A stretch of DNA of 64,000 bases from Mesorhabditis belari (lineage: Eukaryota > Nematoda > Chromadorea > Rhabditida > Rhabditidae). The stretch spans positions 1,975,001-2,039,000 of the forward strand of contig CAUEEP010000927.1 of NCBI GenBank assembly GCA_958450365.1, in the 5' to 3' direction. Positions 37,080 to 48,241 of the stretch are shown here, piece after piece; position 1 is the first letter of the stretch; every line of letters starts with the position of its first letter. The translations under genes and the position numbers were made by a program. Below the pieces are notes generated by a model. That model had not been told where the DNA came from. It searched no databases and worked only from the letters and a program-made list of their open reading frames with translations.

Positions 37080-38160
37080 AATGGGAAAAGTTCTTGCTAT
37101 TAGATTGTGATCTGATCTCTTGGTTATAATATAAAGGTTATAGTTAAGATTTAAGTGTGCTCCTCTCAAATTATGTTTTCTAAAAAGTGCTAAACAACCG
37201 TAATCACGCAGTTCATAAGTAAAAAGTTATTTTTAATCCTAGGTTCTAAAAAGTAAGTCCTAAAAGTTGAGTAAAAGTCTACTTTCAATAACATTTTACC
37301 CTATTCATTGAGCTGTTACTCATTTTCTATTTATGCTATGCTTTTCGAAGTTATCTAAAAATTAATATCAAATCCTGTTTGCAAAAAAAACAATAGTTAC
37401 ACTTCATTTTGACTTTGGAAAATGAAAATAACTTTCTATTTATGAACTGTGTGATTACGGTTGTTGAGCACTTTTGAGAAAACATATTAGGTTATTCGGA
37501 TATAAACGAGCGTTTGCACTGCTTAACTCGTGAGGAAGCCATTTCCCGCATCTGATCGTTTTTCCAATGGCGTGGAGATGCTCATCAATAGTAGAATTTG
37601 AACATAGAAACTGTTGAGCAAGTTCACGCGTCATTTGACATGGATCCGATTCGATTGCAGCCCTCAAAATATCGTTGTCTACCGCTTAAGGTTGACGAAA
37701 GTGTTCATCATCCTCAAGACTTTCATCACCATTCCAAAAGTGTTAGAACCAGGCTCGGCATCGGCTTTCGGACAATACATTATTCCCAAAGGCTTGGTTC
37801 AAACCTCGATGAGATTCCGCGACTGTTCCGGATTTCGCGGATGTTTTGCCCAGTTTGAAGTGGTAAAGTAGACAGACGCAAACTTGATTTTTGAAATCGG
37901 TCATCTAAAGCAGGAAAAAAAGATCTTAAAAATAAGAAATTATTCGTTTAAAAAGACTCCAAATATGCACAAGTTAACGTACTTTTAAATACAGAAAGAC
38001 ATATTTTAAAAGCTCCCCTCACAACAATAAGTCTAGCAACGCTTGTCTATATCCGAACAACCTAATAATTTGAACCTAACACACTTAAATCTTAACTATA
38101 ACCTTTATTTTACAATCAAGAGATCAGATCTCAATTTAATAGAAATAACTTTTCCCACTT
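37080..38160. mobile_element. Nested foldback element interrupted by a mariner derivative
   Basis: Outer arms 37080-37167 and 38067-38160 are inverted copies (ggttatagttaagatttaag on the left; its complement on the right). Within them 37169-37486 is a second inverted-repeat unit: tgttttctaaaaagtgc with caaccgtaatca on the left pairs with tgattacggttg and gcacttttgagaaaaca on the right. The mariner derivative 37487-38065 lies immediately after the inner unit and before the right outer arm. Confidence 0.75.
37487..38065 (-). pseudogene. Internally deleted mariner-like element (second lineage)
   Basis: Terminal inverted repeats ttaggttattcggatataaa and tatatccgaacaacctaa bound about 580 bp. The minus strand keeps the N-terminal part of a mariner-type transposase: CLLYHFKLGK, ESRCRAWFQHFWNGDESLED, then a stop and ESDPCQMTRELAQQF with HLHAIGK. 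The catalytic DD34D half is missing. The same lineage is represented by its complementary half at 59244-60255. Confidence 0.8.
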
Positions 38161-40429
38161 ACTCCAATAGGTGTTTATAGGTGTAATCTATGTGTAAATC
38201 CAGACATCCGATCCCATAACCAGATCATGGGGTCATCCAGAAAATGGTTGATTGGTGGATAATCTGTCTCTTTCCTTTTGTGTCAACAGGTGTTCTCTTT
38301 CTCATATTACAAATCTTCATATGGTTAGTTTAGCTTGTTTTGAGTAAAAGAGCCAAGAGAGAGAGAGTGACAACCTGTGTTGATTTACTGTTGTGCGCTA
38401 GGGTTCGACAGCTATTAATCAAAGGTAAAAGCTGGATGAGTAATTGGGAGCATTTTGTCACAGTAATTCAATAGCCAAAAATGGTTAATCGTTTAGATTG
38501 GATTTTAATGAGCTATTTTTTTTGGGGAAGAGCAAATCGTCAGCTATCGTCAGCTAATCGTCAGCTGGTTTTTTATGCTGTCAATTTTCTGTTCAATTAA
38601 CTCTCGATTCGCGTTGAAATGTGTAATAAAAAGGGTAACAGATGGGTGCTGGAGGACAAGGATGAGCTTTGGTAAGTGTATTTTGAGCTCAAAAATGGAA
38701 ACGCCTACTCTCTGGTGCATTGGAACTTGTTTTTACACAGCTTTTACACAGTTAAATGAGTCTAGTTTTACTGTAGTGAGTCTTGTGCCTACTGTAGGGA
38801 TACTGTAACGAGATACAGTAGTCCCCAGTTACTACAATAGTAAATGCTATGTAAAAAGATTACTACAATCCACTAGTAAGATTACTGTAACTTCCTTTTC
38901 ATCATTCTCAATTCAGCCTCAACACCTGAATACTTTAGTGACTTGGACTTACTGTAAGAATAGTGTAAGCTATAGAAATCCTACAGTAAACTCTAAATAA
39001 ACTTTCTAAAAGCTTACTGTAACTTTCTCAAATGTTGCCTTTTTTCTTCAACTGTTTACTCAATAAATTTCGCACAAAAGAGCTAAATTTCGAGTATTCA
39101 CTGGAACAAAGTGCGTCTCAAATTTATCTTCCTAAAGGAGCTCCCATTGACAACTCAATCGATCTTTCACCAAATTTCCAGTAGACTCCAAATTACTACA
39201 AATGCCTCTTTTCCTCACAGAATCGGCCTTTGTTCGGGGCTTTTGTTTAGGCGATTTGTCTAAATTTCGCGGTGGAGTCGATTTAGGGAAAAGAGGAGAT
39301 CGGGAAAAAGGAGAAATCGGGGGTTTTTTTGGATACCCGTTAGGGTCAGCTATTGCCTCTTTTTGTTTTATAAATGCCCATTATACCCATCCATTTTCGG
39401 GGACAGCCACCTGATCCATAAAAAAGCGCAAAGACCTTCCCAGATTTGATTTACTCAAAAAATTCGCTGAAAACTCTAAAACTATACTCATCAAAAGGAA
39501 AAAGCCTATCCAAAGCCAGGGTTTTGACTCTGACTGGCTTGGAAATTGAAAAATGACTTGACTTGTACCTTTGTCAAAGCTTAATAAGTACTTTTTAGAC
39601 AAAAAGGCAACACATTCTTGCTCTTGCTTTAGTCACTACAGTACCCTCATTCTTTTTCTGATGATTCCAATTTCAAAGCTTTTATGTAGAGCATTCATTT
39701 TGTGTTGACAGCATTCATCCATTGAAACGCTTTTTTTTGAACCTCTCAATGCATCGCTTTCAATTCGATTTGAAGTGAAAAGAGAAAAGACCGTTAAAGA
39801 GTGGATTTACATATGTCATTTAGGGGAAATCGTGAGTGATGACATAAAGGAGAACCGCCATAAATAGAAAGAGAAAAAAAATGGGAGTGTTCATTGAAAG
39901 GGAGCTTGCATGAGCTGGGGCTTTTGTTTCTTTTGTACAAGGCTTTGTAGGGTTTTTCTCTGCGAAACTTTTCTGGGTTGAAGCTTGATCTTAGCTTTAC
40001 TGCTGATTCTACCAAACTTGCAAGCTCGTTACAGTAGCTGGGAATCTAACTAGAAGTTCAGCAAACTAATAGGCTAGGCTTGTGGCTAGTGTAAAGGCTT
40101 GGAATTCTTGATTTGGAAATAAAACCAGGTAGAAGTAGATTAATGGCAGATAAAGCGAAACAAAACAATTCGTTTGAGGTTTTTTTTCTTCCCTAACACT
40201 TTTTGAGTAGAAGATCCATGAAATATTCACCGACATTGGTTTGTTGTTCATTAATGTTGCATAGTCATGGTCGCTTTTCCCTTTCAATCTCCCCTTGATT
40301 GCCATAAGAAAACGATCGGCATTTCCTTTTGTCATTTCTCGGATTTCTTTCCCATCTTTTCCCCAGAGCGGTAATTAGAGACTCATTAATTTTCAAATAG
40401 GCTTCTTTTTACGGCTGCCAGAAATGGTT

Positions 40430-40780
40430 GAAGAAGCCGCCTTTTAGAGAGAAAGAGAAACTGTTTACGGTGAAGAAAATGGCGTAACAATACGATCCAG
40501 CTGAAGGTTGTTGTTGGGGTGGAGTTGAACTGAAAGGTATATAGTTCTCCTCTTTTATAAGAGATGGTACGACTCCAGGACATATCTCGCTAAAAATAGC
40601 TCGGATTGAGCTGAAAAATTCACATTAAACAGTCAACTTTTTATTATCTTTCATATGGTCTATTTGTTTTTTTGATCTTTTTAGAGTCTTTAGTTTAAAA
40701 CTATAATATTAGTTTTTGAATTTTAAAAATCAAAAAGTTGAGCGCAACTCTGAGAAAAACGCTCTATATATTCTTGATCT
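40430..40780. repeat. Paralogue of 53690-55720 with an empty Tc3-like insertion site
   Basis: Sequence from agagaaactgtttacggtg through tggtacgactccagg, tttagtttaaaactataata and on to gagaaaaacgctcta matches 53690-54101 joined directly to 55659-55725. The 1.56-kb Tc3-like element is absent at the single TA here. A ~175-bp block present after gaactgaaa at 53.78 kb is also absent. Confidence 0.85.
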
Positions 40781-41689
40781 TGTTGGCTAGAAGAATGCTA
40801 TCAAATAACTATTAAAAGCTACCGTAATCCTAATATTCTCCAATGCGAATCCTCATCCCAAACACCTCATTAATCATTGTGCAACAGGGTGTCAGGAAGT
40901 GGTCAAATGAGCGAGGTTTCAGCTGTCAATTAGGTGGTTGTTTGGATTAACGCTTAGTGAATGAGTAGAATGAACGAACAGACAAACAGTCAAACAAAAC
41001 AGGAAGAAGTGTGGACTGGAAAGAAAAGAGAAGAGAAAAGGGTTTATGCAATTAGATGGGGTTTCTCTATATTGGCAGTCCAGAATGGACACACCTGCCA
41101 CATTGCGTTAAATGGATGAAGTGGAGAGTGAGTGAAAGAATCGAGAGTGAGGGAACGTGGGTTAGGTTGAGGAGAAAGCTTCAAGAAATCAAGGATTTAT
41201 TGAAACTAATGAAGAACTTAGTTAGAATTGACAGTAGTCTTCTTGCCAATACTGATATGGTCTTGTGCTCAAGCTATCGTAATCTGCTATATAATCTGCT
41301 ATGTAATCTGCTATGTAAACTTTAAAGCCTTGAGTTCTAAATGTTATTTGAAGAAAAGCAAACCTATTCTTTAAAGCAATTTGAAAGAGACTAAAGGCTA
41401 GCTTTTAAAAATACTTTAACTTACTTTAAATTAGAGCTAGAGTTAGAGTTGTTGGGATTTTAAGAGAAATCAAAGAACTTTACTCTAAAAGTTTTCCATA
41501 TTTCCATCTTTATGAAGAGCAATTATCCATTCGTTGGTGACAGCCGTTTCATAAAGAATCGAAAAGGAGAATGAGCAGATGTGCTGGAGAGGAAAGTGAA
41601 GGAACAATGTGATGACCTTACTTGCACAAGCTTTCTTTTCAGAGTTTCCAAGTTCAACCGGTAATCATTGAGGCTTAAAGCTTCTATGG

Positions 41690-42170
41690 AAGAAATTTTG
41701 TTTTGATGAAAGATGTTCAAGGTGTTAACAAAGCTCAAGCTCGTCTTTGGGTCCGATTTTTCTTTTAAAAGGAAGAACAGGTCAATCTTGACCGAACAAA
41801 CTGGATTAAAGCCTTCGTTTGCTCAAGTATAGCTGGAAATAACAAATGTCAATTTGTGTAAACATTGACTTTCTCGTGTTTACCTTGGATCATTCATTTC
41901 CCCCAGCTGAGATCACTGAATTATGCGTAAAAGTTTACTTATGCGGGAATAAGGGAACATTTGGGCAAATAGAGACAACTTTTTGCTGGGTGTTGTTATG
42001 GGAAATAAATAGAAATGGGGAAAACTAATGAGATAGTAATCAACAAAATGGAAAAATTAGGTAGAATTTCAGTTAAAATTCTCTTTTTAAAATGTGAATT
42101 TCTTTTCTAAAAAGTGTCAAGAAAATGGCGTAACAATACGATCCAGCTGAAGGTTGTTGTTGGGGTGAAG
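41690..42170. repeat. Repeat S, copy 1 (also at 53155 and 63310)
   Basis: Shares caatcttgaccgaacaaac, cattgactttctcgtgtttac and gctgagatcactgaattatg with 53155-53545 and, inverted, with about 63310-63660. It ends in aaaagtgtcaa joined to gaaaatggcgtaacaatac, which in the 53-kb copy lies about 190 bp further on. So this copy lacks the intervening Helitron-like segment. A frame at 41846-42028 falls in it; I do not regard it as a gene. Confidence 0.7.
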
Positions 42171-42699
42171 TTTTTCTAGCGGGTTACTTTCCCGGATTTG
42201 GCTCTGATTTGGCCTAATCATGTGAGTTTTTGGGTATACAGATAAGCGGTTAAAGATAACCTTTTTAGTTCTTCGTCGTATTTTAGAAGTTTGTTGATCT
42301 AAATGAGAGCGGTGGTTGTGGATTTTGTGCTGTGTCTAAACAAAATTAAATGGAGAATATCAAAAGTTATCTAGTAACTTTTGATTTTGTTATCTAGTAA
42401 CTCGTAGGCCTGTACCTAGAAATTTTTATATTTTGAGGGTAAGGGGCAAGGTCTTAAAAATTCAAAAACTTTAAAAATTGAACCCTGTACAATTAGCAAG
42501 ACTTTGAAGCCCGCTACATTGAGACTACTGAAAAGATTGTTGAAGTTTATAGTTTTTAGAAAGTTTTTGTCTTTGATAAGCAATATTTTAACTTTTAGAA
42601 TATAAAAATGTTATTTGTTCTTAAAATCGCAAATTGAAATTGTAAAATAATAAAAAGTCTATGGCATTATTTTTTCAGTTTCCAACACAGATGTACTAC

Positions 42700-43165
42700 G
42701 TTGATGCAAAAGTAATTACGTTTTTTTTACAAACATTAAATTAAATCAAAATTCCTTTGGGTAATAATTTATTCCTAACAATAAGCACCATATCTATAAC
42801 ATCCCTCTAACGTTGCTTCAGATAGCGGATCCCCTTAGATGGTGACAAGTTTGGACTGTATGGCGCATGCGGCAAGACATTTCATTCTAATTCCTCTAAC
42901 TCCATACAAGAAGCTTTCGCCGTGTGTGCTCTTTGCAAAATTGGTCTTTTGGTTTTTGGTCAACCTTCTTGAGTCAACAACTATGGAATAAAACAAGGTG
43001 AATCAACTGTTTTCCGGGCTCTAATAATTCGAAATAAACAAATCCGTCGATAATCCACCAGCAAGACAACATCACTTTGTGCTCCTGATAATCCGGCTTT
43101 GAAGTTGAAATTGGCATTTGACCTTTGCTGAGCCATTGTCTTTTTCAAGAAGTGGATCCACGAGT
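42700..43165 (-). pseudogene. Decayed mariner (same lineage as 49839-51092)
   Basis: Minus-strand text matches the C-terminal half of the mariner at 49839-51092: the end near gatgcaaaagtaattacg, then aagcaccat, catccctctaacgttgcttc, ggactgtatggcgcatg and the stretch for the QWLSKGQ region. Several internal deletions and frameshifts are present and the N-terminal part is missing. Its left edge abuts a fragment of the gene exon duplicated at 45207. Confidence 0.85.
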
Positions 43166-43720
43166 TCCACCTTGAAAGAATCGAAATCTTTGAAGAAACA
43201 CATTTTGATAGCTCTAAAGAAATAGAATTAGAGAAAAAAAACTAAAAAAAAATAAAAAAGGACTAGGCGACACGAATCATATCTTAATTATAGACTTTTC
43301 AATTCACAAACACGTAGATTAATCGATTTCAGGCTACTTTTGAAAAAATTCGCGTACTTTTTTTGTACAGACACAAAAGTGTTATTTAAAGATTTAACGA
43401 AACCAAGCTAAATCCATCTGTCACACGTTTTAAAGAAATGAAATAGATATTCAATCATACTCAATAATCAATATTCATATAAAGGTATTTAATCCAAAAT
43501 TTATTAACATAAATAAAGAAACCAACAAATGAATGGGCCTCAACAACATTGATTTGAAGGCGATGTCGTTGCCAGAGTTGTTAGAGAGGCCAGTTCTGGT
43601 GATGAGCACCTAAAACTCAAACAAGCTTATATAAAACAGATATATCGGATAACAAATTATATAATAATATAAGTTGATCCGACGCATTTTAAAGTGCCAT
43701 ATAAATGTCTTGCTTATTAA
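43165..43720. repeat. Tandem duplicate of 45207-45720
   Basis: About 550 bp from gagttccaccttgaaagaat onward is nearly identical to 45207-45720, including cacgtagattaatcgatttc and the run to gagcacctaaaa. A minus-strand segment near 43545-43608 keeps a frame (CSSPELASLTTLATTSPSN) whose counterpart at 45.6 kb differs mostly by synonymous changes, so it may be a former terminal exon. Confidence 0.8.
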
Positions 43721-43898
43721 AAAGATAAATCGTCTAGACATTAATAAACTCAAAGCTGTAAAATGACCAAAATATCAAGGATGCTAAAATTTAGCATTAA
43801 TCAATTCCTATATACCATTCTGAAATTAAAGTCTATAGAATGAACAACTTGACGTGATTGAAACTATTAACTTTTACCGGGAAAAAACCCCAACCTGT

Positions 43899-45268
43899 TC
43901 AAACTTCAACATAGCCCACGTCTTCAAGAGCGCCAGTTAATCGACTCAACGTTCCCATTCTTTCAGAAGCCATGTAAAAATCCATTACTGGTCCGTCGAT
44001 GTATCGTGTGGTAAGGGGATTCAATTCCTGAAAAAAAAATGATTGAAATGGAATTAGAAACAAATATAAATTCAAAAAGAGAATCTTCAACCTGAAGCGT
44101 CACACCCTTCACCAGGAGATGTTTCCAAAGACGTGGAGTATTTGCTGGCTGAAGAATGTTGTTCGAGATGTATTGTCGTGCTTGATTGCCCTGAGGGTGC
44201 GCAAAACGGTACACCACCCCTTGGAAGGTGATCTCGAAATATTGGGCAGTGACATTCATCGCTGCATATTCCGAATCGAAGAAGAAACGCACTGGTGGCA
44301 CCATGTCAATCCTAAAATAAAAAGTTTAATTATGGATTTATCATTTGTAATGAAGCATGAAGAAATGAAATTTTATGAAATGGACTGGCTTACGAATAGA
44401 TCATTTACTTTCCTGTGTTAATAAAAATCAAATCAAATGAACCAACATGTTTGTACCGTGATCATTTTCGTCATCGTCATAGAACGAATCATCTTCAGAG
44501 TCGGTGGCCTTCTTGCAGGTGGGGACTTTCAACTGAACTTGGATTTTTTGGTAAATTATAAAATTAACTAGACTTAGGAAAAACTAGTTAAAATCTAAAT
44601 CAGCAATCTAGATGCTAGATTAAAGGAGATTATTTTAAGCCAAATCATATCGAAATTTTGATCATAAACTAAATGAGGTATCTACTCAATACTCTAAAAT
44701 AATTTAAATCTTCCGTAAAAGCGCAAAAAGGTGAGAGAAAACCTGCTCATAATTGGCAACCGTTTTCAGTCTGACGACAAAATCGCTTAACATTTCCAGG
44801 TCCTCGAATTGAGCACAAAAATCCACCACATGAAAGCCAAGCCAGGTGTCCTTCGTGTTTGTTGACTGAAAATCAAATCAATAAATGAGTTAAAGCCTCT
44901 CTTAATTCATAGACATAATGATTGCATTGCAGCAATTCACTGAATAGCAATAAATATCGTTTACCCATACCTTCTTTAAATTAAACAATGCAATATTATA
45001 TTTCGTGAAAATGACCGATCAAAGTTTCTTTAGAGCAAATAGGGATTCAATTTTAAAAAAGTAAGAAAACCCTACCTGTAGGACCATTTCAGATAAAGTA
45101 AGCTGAATCTTAGGAACCGTTTTGACAAAAAAATTCCGATTCTTGCCATTTAGAGGGTAAGCGAAACGGAAAGGTTTCGAGTCATGAACGATCTCCAGAT
45201 ATTCGAGTTCCACCTTGAAAGAATCGAAATCTTTGAAGAAACACAGTTGAGGTCGCACCTTGATAGCT
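43899..45268 (-). CDS. Unrecognised protein with internally repeated exon (five exons seen, start missing)
   Basis: Exons in order: 45268-45076, 44865-44743, 44532-44447, 44311-44092, 44027-43899; junction phases match and the last ends in TGA. About 250 residues are covered. I do not recognise the family. The first and fourth exons are diverged repeats: QLCFFKDFDSFKVELEYLEI / KPFRFAYP against VRFFFDSEYAAMN / AQYFEITFQG / VYRFAHPQGN. Each is followed by a shorter exon, so the protein looks like two copies of one fold joined by an acidic linker (DSEDDSFYDDDEND). No signal peptide or membrane segment is visible. The exon before 45268 (needed for a start codon) was not found. Part of the first exon and its upstream intron is duplicated at 43165-43720. 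Confidence 0.6.
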
Positions 45269-45922
45269 CTAAAGAAATAGAATTAGAGAAAAAAAAACTA
45301 AAAAAAGGATAAAAAAAGGATCAGGCAACACGAATCATCTCTTAATCCACTTTTCAATTCACAAACACGTAGATTAATCACATTAATCGATTTCAGGCTA
45401 CTTTTGAAAAATTTCGCGTACTTTTTTTGTACAGACACAAAAGTGTTATTTAAAGATTTAACGAAACCAAGCTAAATCCATCTGTCACACGTTTTAAAGA
45501 AATGAAATAGATATTCAATCATACTCAATAATCAATATTCATATAAAGGTATTTAATCCAAAATTTATTAACATAAATAAAGAAACCAACAAATAAATGG
45601 GCCTCAACAACATTAATTTGAAGACGATGTCGTTGCCAAAGTTGTTAAAGAGGCCAGGCCTCGTGAAGAGCACCTAAAAATCAAAAAAACTATATAAAAC
45701 AGATATATCGGATAACAAATTATAAAAAATATATTGTGCAGAGATCTAGAGAGTGGATTTCTGATATTTCTTTAGATCCATAGCTTATATTGTGCTTTAT
45801 GTTTCTAAATCTCTTCCACTTTCTCTATAAGATCTCTTTGTAGAGATAAATCGGCTTTGAGTCTATATTCTACCACTGAACTACCAGCGACGGAAAATAC
45901 AGCAAATATGGAATTATTCTTA

Positions 45923-46511
45923 TTAGCACAAAACGTTCGACTTGAGGCATACACATCGACCATTTACGCAGCCATTTGTACACTTACAGTGCTTGTGCCC
46001 TAAACAAAAGCAATTAAACAAAGGCTACAAAAAATACCTTGAGATCCGGTGAGAGATTCGGCGCCGCCTGCTGAGCGAAATGATGTCTCCTTTTCGGGCA
46101 CACCTTCAGCATCGATGAAATTGTTGTTTGCTGACACAAACTGGTTGCGAGTCAACCTAGAAAATTATTTAATAATCAACAACAACAAACAAACTTTTGA
46201 GGGAGAATTCCATTCGAAGTGCCAATTTTCTAAAATCCGTCGTTTGCTCCCAACACGGCTCCGAAAAGAGAAGGATGCCCAATCTTCGGTCTATCCACAG
46301 TATCGATTGGAACTCGAACAGTTTTTCCAACGTCAACAGGACCATATCTAAGGAAAAAAGCATAGTTAAGTATCAATTGAATTAATAATTATTGAAAAGC
46401 ATGAATTATACCTGTTTTTAGAAGATTCGAGCATCTTCTCGGCTTGCTTCTGTTGAAATCTGACGGCGCCAGCTCGATGTTGACACATTTTCTCATCAAG
46501 ACGATTCAATT
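45923..46511 (-). pseudogene. Relic C-terminus of an integrase-type transposon protein
   Basis: Exons 46511-46412, 46347-46195, 46156-46038 and 45999-45923 join in phase. They encode a helical segment (QQKQAEKMLESSKNRYGP), then VDVGKTVRVPIDTVDRPKIG, an RNQF motif, and a cysteine cluster CKCTNGCVNGRCVCLKS ending LC. This order matches the C-terminus of integrase-domain transposon proteins and their domesticated relatives (KRBA2/SCAND3-like). The second exon has an in-frame TAG at 46230-46232 where the family normally has a tyrosine, so the copy is broken unless that stop is read through or skipped. Upstream I see helical exons (46.56-47.33 kb) but no integrase core. Confidence 0.6.
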
Positions 46512-46549
46512 CTAAAAAAATGTAGATCAACTAAACAAAAGAGTTTAAG

Positions 46550-47334
46550 CGAAAAAATTAATCTGCAATTGTGCTATTCGTTTCTTGCTTTCATGCTTTC
46601 AACTTGATGCTGCAAGGCTTGGTTCAATTCTAAAACAAAGCGTTTGACCAACTAGATAAAAGAATTAGAAGGCAAAATAAACCTGAAATATGTACTTCTG
46701 CGGCTTCAGCTCGATGTGGTACATTTTCCTTATTCACATGATACGATCCTAAAATAAAAAGTTCAATTAAATCATAATCAAAGCTTTGTGCATTTTGACA
46801 ATTTCATCATACTCTTTGGAATCCGGCCATAAAATCGGATTATCCGTTAAAGCAGACTTGATTGACTCGGTCGAATCTTCAAACTTTTCGGACTCGGGCT
46901 CGATTTCCTAAAGCAAAAAAGTTAAACAAAAACTAGAAACATTAACCTCCGTATTTTCTGGTAAATTTCTTTCATCATTGGACGGCTCAACGGTAAAACT
47001 GATCGTTAACTTTCTTTCAAACTACAAAATCAGCATATTTAAGTTTAATTCCAAAAATTATACCATTGCTTCGAAAGGGGAACGGATGATAACGTCGGTT
47101 TTTCATTGATTGAAAAATTGGGAGAAGTCGAGCCCATTTTGTCGATTTTTCTTCTCGTATACAGAGGATACGTTAAACAATGAAAATTAACACGTTTTTC
47201 AAAAAGTTAAAATCGGAATAATAAAATCAACTTACTTCGATGTCTTGATTGCATCTTTCAACTGATCCTTGGCTCTGCAAGTGTCGAGGGCGACCATGTA
47301 CGATTCGGCAGCTCGGTCAGTGATTTTCTTTAAC
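46550..47334 (-). other. Possible upstream exons of uncertain gene
   Basis: Several minus-strand segments between splice-like borders read openly: 47334-47236 (TDRAAESYMVALDTCRAKDQ), about 47137-47065 (MGSTSPNFSINEKPTLSSVP), about 47023-46949 (FERKLTISFTVEPSNDERN), about 46910-46810 (EIEPESEKFEDSTESIKSAL) and 46740-46683. Phases do not all fit, and I cannot tell whether they belong to the 45.9-46.5 kb relic or a separate gene. The composition is acidic and low in complexity. Confidence 0.35.
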
Positions 47335-48171
47335 CTAAAAATTTAATTGTCACGCATAATTGCAACGATACACGAGATAAATCGAAAAAAAGAAACGATT
47401 GAAAAATTATTACTCAATTATTACTTAAAATAAAAACTATTGCTCATTAAACACCGAAGAAAGTAATAGTTTGTGTCTAAAAGATGGAATGAGGGGGTTG
47501 TTTTAAATTTTTTTTTCGAAAACATCTTTTTCAAAAGATTTGGCAACAGAAGGCAACAATTTGGCAACAGAAGTTACCTCCCGAGGTGCTAAAATATTTG
47601 GTTCTATTAGTCTAACTTTTTTATTTGCATGTCAGATAAGCCTGCATTGCATTTCAAATGTTTCGTCAAAAAACTTTCAATCACCATCGACTAGCCGATC
47701 GTGATTCAATCACTACCGGGTGAACATCACGAGCGGCTGCGATATATAAATTGTCAGCAAAAATATACAATATCGAAGATACCCCTAGTCCCCGTAATTC
47801 CGGACAGCCATGTATGAGAAAAATATAAATATCTGCTAAAAATTTGAGTTTTAGTTTGCATTCTTCAGTGCACTTGTTATACTCGTTGTTTCGTCTACCT
47901 CAAAAAATTCAGCAAGAACCAAAACCAAAAAACAGGGAATGCAAAATTGCCTCTTTTACGTGTATTCCAAACAAAAACTAAATGCTTTCTGCTGGCGTCC
48001 AAAAAACATCGAATTTCGCATGTAAAAGTGGGCAACTTTTGATCGACTATTACCGAACACTGTTTCCCAAGCTAAATTTGCATTTAATTTTGCATGTTCC
48101 CGAGGAATATGCAAAACCAATACAGCGTTGTTAACCAGAGATCCTTTGCTGCAATAAACACAGAGTGAGAG

Positions 48172-48178
48172 TATAAAA
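48172..48178 (+). promoter_or_regulatory. TATA box of TIMP-like gene A
   Basis: tataaaa, about 70 bp before the ATG and identical in all four copies (57624-57630 on plus; complements at 52204-52210 and 62158-62164). Confidence 0.7.
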
Positions 48179-48241
48179 TGAAGAGTTTATGGGTGAAAAT
48201 TCATCACTCATTTCTTGCATTCGAAACTTTTACAATCCAAA

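Larger units (their letters stand above)
33254..42699. other. Large gene-poor interval downstream of the egl-1-like gene
   Basis: About 9.4 kb with no gene I can support. It contains element family 1 copy 2, two tandem arrays, a 200-bp direct duplication, a nested foldback around a mariner derivative, and two blocks (about 40430-40780 and 41700-42170) paralogous to the transposon-rich region at 53155-55720. Scattered E-box/Snail-type words (for example aacaggtgttc near 38286 and caacacctgaat near 38921) are present but uninformative without conservation. Confidence 0.5.
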
